This document shows positions 25,524 through 33,780 of a stretch of 64,000 bases of DNA, in pieces. Within the stretch, counting starts at the first letter, position 1. The number at the start of each line of letters is the position of its first letter. Origin of the DNA: CBDAQA01 sp965198865. Its GTDB lineage: Bacteria > Planctomycetota > Phycisphaerae > Tepidisphaerales > Tepidisphaeraceae. The stretch covers positions 335,082 through 399,081 of the forward strand of contig CBDAQA010000009.1 in the NCBI GenBank assembly GCA_965198865.1. Reading direction: 5' to 3'. The position numbers and the translations under genes were made by a program. The notes under the pieces were generated by a model that did no database searches, was not told where the DNA came from, and was given only the letters and a program-made list of their open reading frames with translations.

Positions 25524-26510
25524 ATGCCTCCGCGCCGGCCCGACGACAACAACCCGCCCTTCAACCTGACCGATCTGCAGTCGATCGTGAACGCGTTCCT
25601 CCGGCTGCCGGTGGCGATGCAACTGTTCGTGGCGATCGTGCTGATCGTCGGCGGCCTGTTCCTCGCGTTCGTGGTCAGCGGGGAACCACAACCGCTGGTG
25701 ACGCCGCCGGGGCCGGTGGCGACGGGATCGCCGCAGATGTGGCTGGGGAACCCGAGCAACGCCGGGTCGGACGCGGACAACTACCTGATGGTGAAGCCGT
25801 ACTTCGCGCTGAGCTACGACAACGCCAAGGGAACGCCGAACTGGGTGAGCTGGCGGCTGGTGGCGGGCGACGTGGGCACGGCCCCGCGGAAGCAGGAGTT
25901 CGACGCCGACGCCACGCTGCCCGAGGGGTTCGTCCGCATCACGCACCGCGACTACAGCGGCGGCGGGTTCGACCGCGGCCACATGTGCCCGCACGGCGAC
26001 CGCTCGGCCGACCACGACATGAGCTACGCGACGTTCGTGATGACGAACGTGATCCCCCAAGCGGCCAACGTGAACCAGAAGGCGTGGGATCAATGCGAGT
26101 CTTACTGCCGCGACCTGGCGCGGAACGGCCACCGGTTGTACATCACGTCAGGCCCCGCCGGGCGCGGGGGGACCGGGCGGAACGGCCACGTCGACACGAT
26201 CGCCAACGGCCGGGTGGTCGTGCCGAGCGATTGCTGGAAGATCGCGCTCATCCTCGATGACACCGGCGTCGACCCCGACCCGTCGACCATCGGTGCAGAT
26301 GCGCGCGTGTTGACGATCGACGTCCCCAACGACCAAGGCTCGGTCGGCGAGGAGTGGGCGCAGTACCGCACCAGCCCAGCCGACGTTGAGCGGAGGACGG
26401 GCCTGCACTTCTTCGATCGGCTGCGGCCGGACGTGGCGGACCTCCTGCGCCAGCGCGTCGATCGGATGCCGTTGCCGCCACCGAAGGAGATGCACCATGG
26501 CGGCGACTGA
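25524..26510 (+). CDS. Membrane-anchored DNA/RNA non-specific endonuclease, NucA-like
   Basis: A 328-residue nuclease that cleaves DNA and RNA without sequence preference. One transmembrane segment (residues about 31-53, MQLFVAIVLIVGGLFLAFV) anchors it, with the catalytic domain outside. The active site has DRGHM with the general base H153, metal ligand N184 and E192 (CESYC). The spacing (31 and 39 residues) equals that of His124, Asn155 and Glu163 in Anabaena NucA. Later segments VTSGPAG-like, PSDCWKIALILDD and VPNDQGS also match NucA. The stop codon overlaps the next gene by 14 bases. Start ATG at 25524. Confidence 0.92.
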   Translation: MPPRRPDDNNPPFNLTDLQSIVNAFLRLPVAMQLFVAIVLIVGGLFLAFVVSGEPQPLVTPPGPVATGSPQMWLGNPSNAGSDADNYLMVKPYFALSYDNAKGTPNWVSWRLVAGDVGTAPRKQEFDADATLPEGFVRITHRDYSGGGFDRGHMCPHGDRSADHDMSYATFVMTNVIPQAANVNQKAWDQCESYCRDLARNGHRLYITSGPAGRGGTGRNGHVDTIANGRVVVPSDCWKIALILDDTGVDPDPSTIGADARVLTIDVPNDQGSVGEEWAQYRTSPADVERRTGLHFFDRLRPDVADLLRQRVDRMPLPPPKEMHHGGD

Positions 26511-26904
26511 TGAAGACGGCGGTCAGAGCCCAGCGGCTCCGCCCCGGGTGCCCGCGGCGGAGCCGCTGGGCTCTGATCTGGGTCCGCTGATCGACCGGCT
26601 CGCCTACCCCAGCGAGGACGACCGGGAGTTCGACATCGTCGACTGGCCGGCCGGGCCCATCGCGTCGCACGTGCCGACCGGGGCCACGGTGAAGCGATTG
26701 ACGCCGGCCGAGTTCTTCGACCCGCTGCGCGACACGACGGATGCCGAGCGGTTTGACGCGCTGCACCGGGCGTTGGCGGCACACCTGTCCGACCTGGCGG
26801 CGTACCGCGCGTCCGACGGCACGGCCGAGGTACACATCTACGTGGTCGGCCGAACGCGCGACGGGCGATGGGCGGGCGTCCACACGACATCGGTCGAAAC
26901 CTGA
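26497..26904 (+). CDS. NuiA-like inhibitor of the adjacent nuclease
   Basis: A 135-residue acidic protein. The C-terminal half (SDLAAYRASDGTAEVHIYVV, then GRT-x-GRWAGVHTTSVET) matches the NuiA family, known from Anabaena to bind NucA tightly and block its active site. In NuiA the C-terminal Thr contacts the catalytic metal; this protein also ends in Thr. It overlaps the nuclease gene by 14 bases, with GGAGA upstream of ATG at 26497, so the two are translated together. The first 30 residues (GGQSPAAPPRVPAAEPLGSD) come from a palindromic repeat and are not expected in the family. Confidence 0.85.
   Translation: MAATDEDGGQSPAAPPRVPAAEPLGSDLGPLIDRLAYPSEDDREFDIVDWPAGPIASHVPTGATVKRLTPAEFFDPLRDTTDAERFDALHRALAAHLSDLAAYRASDGTAEVHIYVVGRTRDGRWAGVHTTSVET
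26523..26576. repeat. Perfect 21-bp inverted repeat inside a coding sequence
   Basis: Arms at 26523-26543 and 26556-26576 are exact inverted copies (TCAGAGCCCAGCGG...) with a 12-base spacer. It lies in frame in the N-terminal part of the inhibitor gene and encodes a Pro/Ala-rich linker. Confidence 0.9.
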
Positions 26905-26985
26905 CGGCCACCTCCGGTCGACATCCGTATCGCGTGGCCCTAGATTTGCGCGCCGACCGCACAACGCTCAGAGGACGCCGAACCC

Positions 26986-29900
26986 ATGGATGCAGAACAG
27001 ACGTTGGGGCTGACCGCCACCGGTGGGCCGCTGTCGGCCGATTCCCGCTGGCACCGGTTGCGGCAGGTGAACCTGCAGTTGGCCGCCGCCGGGCTGCCCG
27101 AGGCCGAGGGGGACGCCGAGGACGTCGACGTCGCCCGCGGGCTGCTTGACGCGTTCCGCGCCCAGGCCCGGCTGCTGGCGGACGTGCGCTGCCCGGCCGA
27201 CGGCCGGATTGAAGCGTTCCTCAGCGACCACTTCGCCGACCAGAACCTCGACTTCCGCCTGCGACTGCCCGCGCGCACCGTGATCCTCGGCCGGCACGGC
27301 ATCGCCCGCGAGCTGTCGCTGCCGGCCGAGGGGGACAAGGTGGTCAGCCCGCTGCTGACCAGCTACCGCCTCCGCAACGGCGTGCTGCACAACCCCAAGA
27401 GCGACCGGCGGACGACGCAGGGGACGTTCCACGTGGTCGAGGGCGGGTTGCCGGTGCCGTTCGACAAGTTCGCCGTGCCGAAGCGGACGTTCGCCGAGCT
27501 GTTCCGCCACGCGATGTCGCCCCCCGACGAGCTGCTGGTGATCCCGCTGACGAACGAGGGGTTCCAGCAGGCGAAGTCGTTCGTGTCGCTGCTGCTGCGG
27601 CCCACGGTGGTGCCGGCGGTGCCGAACGTCGGGCCCAAGCGGTCGATGGAGGTGCGGTTCTTCGCGCCGGGGTCGCTGGTCAGCAACCTCGACTTCGTCG
27701 AGAGCATCTTCGGCAACGGGGGCGACCCCTTCCTGCCGGCCAACGACGCCGGGCTGGACACCGAGCACTGGACCGGCCACACGGGGTGCGTGATCCTCGC
27801 GCCGCACCTGGTGCAACTGACGAAGAAGCAACTGCGCCTGCCGCACTGGGACGACGCGACCGAGCGGCAGCGCAAGGACGGGATGTGCTGGCGTGCCGAG
27901 GACGAGAAGTACAACAACGGCGGCGCGTTCAAGCTGACCTGCCGGACGTCGGCAGGCGTGGTCGTGACGATCCTGGCCGACAACTACTACGGCTACTGCA
28001 AAAAGGAGGTGAAGACGCAGATCAGCTACGCGGCGAACCTGCTGGGCAACGCCGAGGAGGAGCACGCCGGCGGGGCGATCGCGTTCGCCAGCTTCAGCCT
28101 GGGCCTCGAGAGCCAGACGAACAGCGTGAAGGTGAACGGGGCCACGCTGGCCGACGTGGTGCGCGACTACGGCCACTGCATGACCGTGCAGCCCGAGGGG
28201 CACGCGGTCGACAAGAAATGGCCCGACCTGATCTACATGCCCGAGGACGCCCGCGCCAGCGTCGCCAAAGGAAGGGTGTGGTGGACCAAGGAGGGCAAGG
28301 AGCAGTCGATCCCGCTGCTGCCGGGCAAGATCTACATGACGCCCAGCGGCTTCAAGGTCCGGCTGGAGAAGCACCCCGGCGCGCCTAGCTGGCGGCTGAT
28401 CGGCACGGTGGGCACCGGCACGTTCTGCCACAAGCCCAGCACGGTGAGCGGCGGCGGCAAGAGCGAGATCAGCAAGAGCCTGCGCGACTACATGCTGTAC
28501 GGCCCGATCTTCGTGGCCGACCCCGACCGCGACCTGGACGTGGTCGACGAGATCTTCGCCAAGGACTACGGCGACCGCTGGGCCGACGGCAACCGATCGA
28601 CCCACGCCAGCCGACCGCTGCTGAGCAGCGAGCGCACGCTTGGCAGCGTGATCAAGCTGCTCACGCCCGCCGCCGAGTACAGCGACGCCTACAACAGGTG
28701 GCTGGACACGATCCCCAACTACGTCTACCCGATCGTGTTCATCATCAAGCGGTTCTACAAGGCCGAGTGGGGCGGCGACTGGCGCGGCCACTTCGGCGTC
28801 GACATCGTGAACGGCTTTCCCGGCCACGAGCTGAAGTACGACGGCCGGAAGCTGGTGGGCACCTACCTGCGCATCGGCCTGACCGAGACGGCGTGGCGGA
28901 CCTACAAGGTGCGGCAGGACTTCGCCGCGGCCACGAAGATCCAGACCGAGGACGACATCACCGCCAGCACCGTGGTGCCGGCCCGGTTCCTGTCGAACAT
29001 GAACCCGGCGTACGCGGCGGGCGGACCGGTGGAGCGGGGGGCGTTCAAGTTCGCGGTGAACACCGAGTACCGGCTGTTCCAACGGCCCGATGACGCCGTC
29101 CACCGCGGGCTGGACAAGCAGACCGAGGCCGACATGAGCCGGCCGGACAACTTCATTAGCAACTTCGAGCCGCTGACCCACAGCGACGCGGCGACGATGG
29201 TCGAGCGCGTGACCGAGTTCGACCAGTTCACGCTGCCGATGCGCGAGCTGATGGCGGCGGCGGCCACAGCAGGGCGTGGTTACGTGGTGTGCTCGGCCGA
29301 GCCGCGCATCGTCAACGGCAAGCGGACGGCCAACCCGCGTTACCTGCAGGTCCGGCCCGACCTGATGGACCCGATGAGCTGGTACGTCGCCGAGCAGGGC
29401 CTGCGTTTCCTGCGGAAGATCCCCAGGGACCAGCCCGTCTACTGGCCCGTGGACGCGGTGCTGATGGGCCGGCGGAACAACCCGGCCGAGCCGGACGTGG
29501 GCATCCGGGCCCTGGCCGTGTTCAACCCGATCCACTACCAGGAGCTGCCCGAGCTGTTCATGGACTTCATCTGCTCGCTGACCGGCAAGAGCCCGTCGAC
29601 CACGGGCGCGGGCAGCGAGGGGGCGCTCACCAAGGCGCCGTTCAACATGCTCCGCCCCACGGCCGACCTGAACACCGCGCTGGTCAGCTTCATCCTGACC
29701 GGCCTGGGCGGGTTCAGCACGGCGGCCGGGTACATCGGGCCGAACGTGCGGGTCGACCACGACATCAGCCTGCTCGTGCCCGAGATCTGGTGCCGGCTGA
29801 CGCCCGAGGAGCGGGAGCCGAGCCACCTGATCGCCGACGGGCACCTGGAGAAGCTGGACGACTACATCCACAACGGCCGTCCGATCCCGGCGAGCCGGCT

Positions 29901-30444
29901 CGGCTACCGCATTACGCACAAGTTCGTGCGCACCTACTTCGGGCGGATCTTCGACAACCCGAGCAAGGTGTTCGACGACGCGATCCTGCGCCCCGAGAGC
30001 CAAGATGCCGACCAGTACGCCGACGGCATCCTGAACATCGTCGAGGCCCAGCAGAAGGTGGCCGCCGAGTACCTGGCCGACGGCAGCGTCGCCGACGCCT
30101 GCCCGCCGCTGCAGGCCCTGCTGCACATCATGGCCAACGGCACGTGGGAGGGGAAAACCGCCCACCACCCCGAGGTGCGCGCCATGTTCACCCGTGACTA
30201 CCTGCTGAACAGCTACTGGTACAAGTTGCGATTGAAGCAGAAGCAGCGGGTCGACGTCGCCCTGTGGCACCGGCACGCGAGCTATCTCGACGGGTTCTTG
30301 GCAACGCCGGCCAACGCGGAGGAGGCGGAGCGACTCGGGCTGGCGGCGCGCCGAGCCGCGGCGACGGCGGAGCTGGAACGGGTCGGTTCCCCGGCGTATC
30401 TGGACGCGCTGGTCGGGACGCTCGGAGCCGATCCGGTCAACTGA
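26986..30444 (+). CDS. Probable pyrophosphate-dependent phosphoenolpyruvate carboxykinase
   Basis: A 1152-residue cytoplasmic protein without signal peptide. The size, and the motif VSGGGKSEISKSL (about residues 487-499), match the PPi-type PEPCK known from Entamoeba and Propionibacterium. That enzyme converts oxaloacetate plus pyrophosphate to PEP, phosphate and CO2. Further well conserved blocks are NYVYPIVFIIKRFYKAEW, KFAVNTEYRLFQRP, EGALTKAPFNMLRPTADL and IPASRLGYRITHKF. This identification rests on recalled family features, not a search. Start ATG at 26986 with a GAGG box. Possible alternative: an uncharacterised large kinase-like protein. It lies upstream of an ABC exporter. Confidence 0.75.
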   Translation: MDAEQTLGLTATGGPLSADSRWHRLRQVNLQLAAAGLPEAEGDAEDVDVARGLLDAFRAQARLLADVRCPADGRIEAFLSDHFADQNLDFRLRLPARTVILGRHGIARELSLPAEGDKVVSPLLTSYRLRNGVLHNPKSDRRTTQGTFHVVEGGLPVPFDKFAVPKRTFAELFRHAMSPPDELLVIPLTNEGFQQAKSFVSLLLRPTVVPAVPNVGPKRSMEVRFFAPGSLVSNLDFVESIFGNGGDPFLPANDAGLDTEHWTGHTGCVILAPHLVQLTKKQLRLPHWDDATERQRKDGMCWRAEDEKYNNGGAFKLTCRTSAGVVVTILADNYYGYCKKEVKTQISYAANLLGNAEEEHAGGAIAFASFSLGLESQTNSVKVNGATLADVVRDYGHCMTVQPEGHAVDKKWPDLIYMPEDARASVAKGRVWWTKEGKEQSIPLLPGKIYMTPSGFKVRLEKHPGAPSWRLIGTVGTGTFCHKPSTVSGGGKSEISKSLRDYMLYGPIFVADPDRDLDVVDEIFAKDYGDRWADGNRSTHASRPLLSSERTLGSVIKLLTPAAEYSDAYNRWLDTIPNYVYPIVFIIKRFYKAEWGGDWRGHFGVDIVNGFPGHELKYDGRKLVGTYLRIGLTETAWRTYKVRQDFAAATKIQTEDDITASTVVPARFLSNMNPAYAAGGPVERGAFKFAVNTEYRLFQRPDDAVHRGLDKQTEADMSRPDNFISNFEPLTHSDAATMVERVTEFDQFTLPMRELMAAAATAGRGYVVCSAEPRIVNGKRTANPRYLQVRPDLMDPMSWYVAEQGLRFLRKIPRDQPVYWPVDAVLMGRRNNPAEPDVGIRALAVFNPIHYQELPELFMDFICSLTGKSPSTTGAGSEGALTKAPFNMLRPTADLNTALVSFILTGLGGFSTAAGYIGPNVRVDHDISLLVPEIWCRLTPEEREPSHLIADGHLEKLDDYIHNGRPIPASRLGYRITHKFVRTYFGRIFDNPSKVFDDAILRPESQDADQYADGILNIVEAQQKVAAEYLADGSVADACPPLQALLHIMANGTWEGKTAHHPEVRAMFTRDYLLNSYWYKLRLKQKQRVDVALWHRHASYLDGFLATPANAEEAERLGLAARRAAATAELERVGSPAYLDALVGTLGADPVN

Positions 30445-30458
30445 CCGCGCGTGCAGCA

Positions 30459-30520
30459 CCGGCAGCTGGCTGCCGGGGTGCGGTTGCTGCAGATCGAACC
30501 CGGGCAGCGAGCTGCCCGGG
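30459..30520. terminator. Two adjacent GC hairpins downstream of the PEPCK gene
   Basis: Hairpin 1: CCGGCAGC/GCTGCCGG at 30459-30476. Hairpin 2: CCCGGGCAGC/GCTGCCCGGG at 30499-30520, loop GA. They fill the gap before the ABC exporter gene; no T run follows, so termination is inferred. Confidence 0.5.
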
Positions 30521-30543
30521 ATTTCCAGGGCTATTCTGATCCA

Positions 30544-32394
30544 ATGACCGATGCCACGCCGCGTCCCGCCGACGATCGCACCTTCCGCCGCCTGATCGGC
30601 CTGCTCCGGCCGTGGTGGGGGTGGATCGCGCTGTCGACGGCGTTCGTCGTCATCGCCGCCCCGAGCGAGCTGTTCCCGGCCGTCGTGTGGGGGTACGTCA
30701 CCGACGTGGTCGTGCTGGACCACCCGAGCAAGTTCCACGCGCTGACGCCGTGGTTCAGCTTCGGCGGTCGGCTCCACACGCCCGGGCAACTGTTGCTGTC
30801 GTCGGTCAGCTGGCTGCTGGTCGTGTACGTGTTCGGGCAGGCGCTGGAGACGGTGGAGGGTTACATCCTGAACCGCGTGGCCGAGCGGTTCATCCTCGAC
30901 TTTCGCAACGACGTCTACGCCAAGCTGCAGGGGCAGAGCTTGGCCTACCTGCAGCGGCAGCGCACCGGCGACCTGATGGCCCGGGCGATGGGCGACGTGG
31001 ACGAGATCAACTCGTTCATCGTCAACAGCATCGACACGCTGTTCAGCGAGGGGATCCTCTGGCTGGGGACCGTCGCGTTCGTCTTCTACATCAACTGGAA
31101 GGTGGCGTCGGTCTCGCTCGCGCCGCTGCTGGTGGTCTACTTCCTGCTGCGGTTCTTCAACCGCAAGGTGAAGCCGATCTACGCCGCCGCCCGCAGCACG
31201 CTGGGCGACATCGGCAACCGGTTGCAGGAGAACCTGAGCGGCGTGGTCGTCATCAAGATCTTCGGCCGGGAACGCGAGGAGGCGGCCCGCTTCCGCGCCG
31301 CGACGGCCAACCATTACCAACAGCAGGTCGCGGCCATTCGGGCCCGCAGCCTGTTCTTCCCGTTCACCCACGTGGTCGGCTTCTTCAGCAACGTGTTCAT
31401 GATCGGCGTCGGCGGGTGGCTGATGCTGCAGAGGAACGCCGCCTTCACTGTCGGCGACCTCGTCGTCTTCCGCAGCTACTGGTGGCGGCTGTTCGGGCCG
31501 ATCCAGACGCTGGCCCGGCTGAACGACATGGTCCAGCGCGCCAACGCCGCCTGCCGGCGCGTGTTCGACGTGCTCGATGCGCCGGAGGAGTTGCCCGAGC
31601 CAGCCGATGCTGTGGCCGTCGAGCACGTGAGGGGCGCGATGGAGCTGCGCGGCGTGTCGTTCGCCTACCCCGGCGGCGAAGAGGTTCTGCACGCGATCGA
31701 CCTCACCATCCACCCCGGCCAGACGGTCGCCCTGTGCGGCCCCAGCGGCAGCGGCAAGAGCACGGTGCTGAACCTGCTGCTGCGGTTCTACGACCCCACG
31801 GCGGGCGCCGTGCTGCTGGACGGCCAAGACCTGCGCCACCTGCGGAAGCTCGATTTCCGACGGGCGTTCGCGCTCGTGCAGCAGGAGACGTTCCTGTTCA
31901 ACGACACGATCCTGGACAACGTCCGCTACGGCCAACCCGACGCGAAGATGGACCGCGTGGTCGCCGCCGCCACGGCGGCCAACGCCCACGAGTTCATCGC
32001 CAAGCTGCCGGACGGTTACAACACAAAGGTCGGCGAGCGCGGCATCCGCCTCAGCGGCGGGCAGAAGCAGCGTATCAGCATCGCCCGCGCGTTCCTGGCC
32101 GACCCGCCGGTGCTGCTGCTGGACGAGCCGACCAGCAGCGTCGAGCCCGACAGCGAGGCCGCCATCGTCGCCGCGCTCGACCGGCTGATGGCCGGCCGGA
32201 CGACGGTGTTGACGAGCCACCGCCCCAGCCTGATCCGCGCCGCCGACCTGGCTTACGTGATCGAGGACGGCCGGGTGACCGAGAGCGGCCCGCCGCGCGT
32301 GCTGGCCGAGCGCGGCGGGTGGCTGGCGCGGTTCCTGGCGGGCGCCGACGGTCCCGCCTCGAACGCGTGGCCCGCCGCTGCCCATCGCGTATGA
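30544..32394 (+). CDS. ABC exporter with fused transmembrane and ATP-binding domains
   Basis: A 616-residue half-transporter. Six helices occupy about residues 25-310 (WWGWIALSTAFVVIAAPSE first). The ATPase domain has Walker A GPSGSGKST, Q-loop VQQETFLFN, signature LSGGQKQR and Walker B VLLLDEPTS, then a D-loop SSVE where SALD or SAVD is usual. It acts as a dimer to export a lipid, peptide or drug; the substrate cannot be told. Start ATG at 30544. It follows the PEPCK gene by 99 bases containing hairpins and is convergent with the RdgC-like gene. Confidence 0.9.
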   Translation: MTDATPRPADDRTFRRLIGLLRPWWGWIALSTAFVVIAAPSELFPAVVWGYVTDVVVLDHPSKFHALTPWFSFGGRLHTPGQLLLSSVSWLLVVYVFGQALETVEGYILNRVAERFILDFRNDVYAKLQGQSLAYLQRQRTGDLMARAMGDVDEINSFIVNSIDTLFSEGILWLGTVAFVFYINWKVASVSLAPLLVVYFLLRFFNRKVKPIYAAARSTLGDIGNRLQENLSGVVVIKIFGREREEAARFRAATANHYQQQVAAIRARSLFFPFTHVVGFFSNVFMIGVGGWLMLQRNAAFTVGDLVVFRSYWWRLFGPIQTLARLNDMVQRANAACRRVFDVLDAPEELPEPADAVAVEHVRGAMELRGVSFAYPGGEEVLHAIDLTIHPGQTVALCGPSGSGKSTVLNLLLRFYDPTAGAVLLDGQDLRHLRKLDFRRAFALVQQETFLFNDTILDNVRYGQPDAKMDRVVAAATAANAHEFIAKLPDGYNTKVGERGIRLSGGQKQRISIARAFLADPPVLLLDEPTSSVEPDSEAAIVAALDRLMAGRTTVLTSHRPSLIRAADLAYVIEDGRVTESGPPRVLAERGGWLARFLAGADGPASNAWPAAAHRV

Positions 32395-32449
32395 TGCGAT
32401 GACTACGACGCTGGGTTCAACAATCGCAATCACATCCGGCTGTGCGTGG

Positions 32450-33664
32450 TCACGCCGCCGCGACGATCTTCGGCGCGGTCTGCAGGATCCACTGGTTGAG
32501 CGTCGCCACCTCGTGCTCCCACCTGCCGCTGGCCCGCACCTTCAGGAACGTGTCGAACAGCCCGTCGATCGCCTTGCACAGGTCGCGCATCAGGGCGATG
32601 CGCTCCTCGAACAGCACGCGCGGCGTCTCGGCCCCGTCCACCTCGGGCAGCTTCACGCCGCCGATGGCGAACGACTCGCCGTTGAGCGTCAGCGTGTAGT
32701 CGGCGCCGTCGACGTTCAGCAGCAGGCCGACCTTGCGAGGGACCTTGCCGCTGCGGGCGGCGTCGCGGGCCTCGGGCATCCGGCCGGGCGCGTCGCCCCG
32801 GAGGCCGTCGCGGCCGGTCTGGCCGTAGGCGCAGTCCAGGTCGATGCTGCGGTCGATCATGAACGCCACGTCGCGGAACCCCTCGACCTTCACGTGCGTC
32901 CCCTCGCGGGCGTCGGCCTCGTGCCACAGCCACAGGAGGAACTCGTTGCCGACGAAGTCCTTCGGCTCGGCACCCTTCAGCACCCACGGGTACTCGGGGT
33001 GCTGGCCGTCGCCCTCGGGGCCGGGGACGAACAGGGTCGACCTCAGCGTCTCGTAGTCGCGGAGCTGGCCGCGCGGCTCGAGCAATCGCAGGGCGGTCGT
33101 GCCCGATGACACGGGCTGCAGGTCCAGCTCGAACGTCCGTTGGAACAGCTCGGCCAGCATCTCGAAGCCCTTGCCGCTGGCCGAGCCGTACAGCGTCTGC
33201 GTCGGCAGGTCCCACAGCAGGGGCAGAACCTTGCTCCGGCGGAACTTCCCGCCGCGCAGCTCCTCCTCGACCCGCTTCTGGACGTTCTCCTTGATCTCCT
33301 TCTTCTGCGCCTTGGAGACGAACCCCGCCTTCTCACCCTTCTTCTTGCCGTTGGCCTTGGCGACGGCCTGCTCCTCCATGGCGGCGTAGGCCCGCTTCAG
33401 GGCGCCGGGGAAGCGGTGCGTGTCGACGCGCATGCCGAAGCTGACCGCGTCGGCGAAGACGTTCGCGTCGAAGCTGAACTGGTCGTCCAGCACGTGCCGG
33501 CCGCCGCTCCAGCCGTACTCCGACTCCTCCGGCACGCCCAGCTCCTGCGGCCTGAGCACGTGCGCGGCGAGCTTGTCCAGCATGCCCTGGTCAGCTGCGG
33601 TGGGGTGGTTCTTCCCGACGACCATAAACCTGCGGAACGACACCGACCCGGATGCGAAACCCAT
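32450..33664 (-). CDS. RdgC-like protein (recombination-associated)
   Basis: A 404-residue protein beginning MGFASGSVSFRRFMVVG, which resembles the N-terminus of RdgC (GSVSFRRF-type opening), a ring-shaped DNA-binding protein that modulates RecA. A basic KKKGEKAGFVSKAQKKEIKE segment lies near residue 115 and a C-terminal GVKLP-EVDGAETPR region follows. The protein is longer than Escherichia coli RdgC (about 300 residues), so it is a distant relative at best. Start ATG at 33664. It is divergent from the HtrA-type gene. Confidence 0.55.
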   Translation of the reverse strand: MGFASGSVSFRRFMVVGKNHPTAADQGMLDKLAAHVLRPQELGVPEESEYGWSGGRHVLDDQFSFDANVFADAVSFGMRVDTHRFPGALKRAYAAMEEQAVAKANGKKKGEKAGFVSKAQKKEIKENVQKRVEEELRGGKFRRSKVLPLLWDLPTQTLYGSASGKGFEMLAELFQRTFELDLQPVSSGTTALRLLEPRGQLRDYETLRSTLFVPGPEGDGQHPEYPWVLKGAEPKDFVGNEFLLWLWHEADAREGTHVKVEGFRDVAFMIDRSIDLDCAYGQTGRDGLRGDAPGRMPEARDAARSGKVPRKVGLLLNVDGADYTLTLNGESFAIGGVKLPEVDGAETPRVLFEERIALMRDLCKAIDGLFDTFLKVRASGRWEHEVATLNQWILQTAPKIVAAA

Positions 33665-33780
33665 CTGAAACCCTTCCTGTTGCGACCTTCGCGGCGATCG
33701 CGCATGGTACACGCTCCGACCGCGGCCGTTCGGCCCGGTCCGACCGACGCACCGCTGCACCTGCACTCACCGCCGACTCC

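Noticed and set aside
26968..32433. Open frame of 1821 codons on the minus strand
   Set aside because: It runs antisense to the PEPCK and ABC exporter genes. Long antisense frames are expected at this GC content, and the product has no domain-like features.
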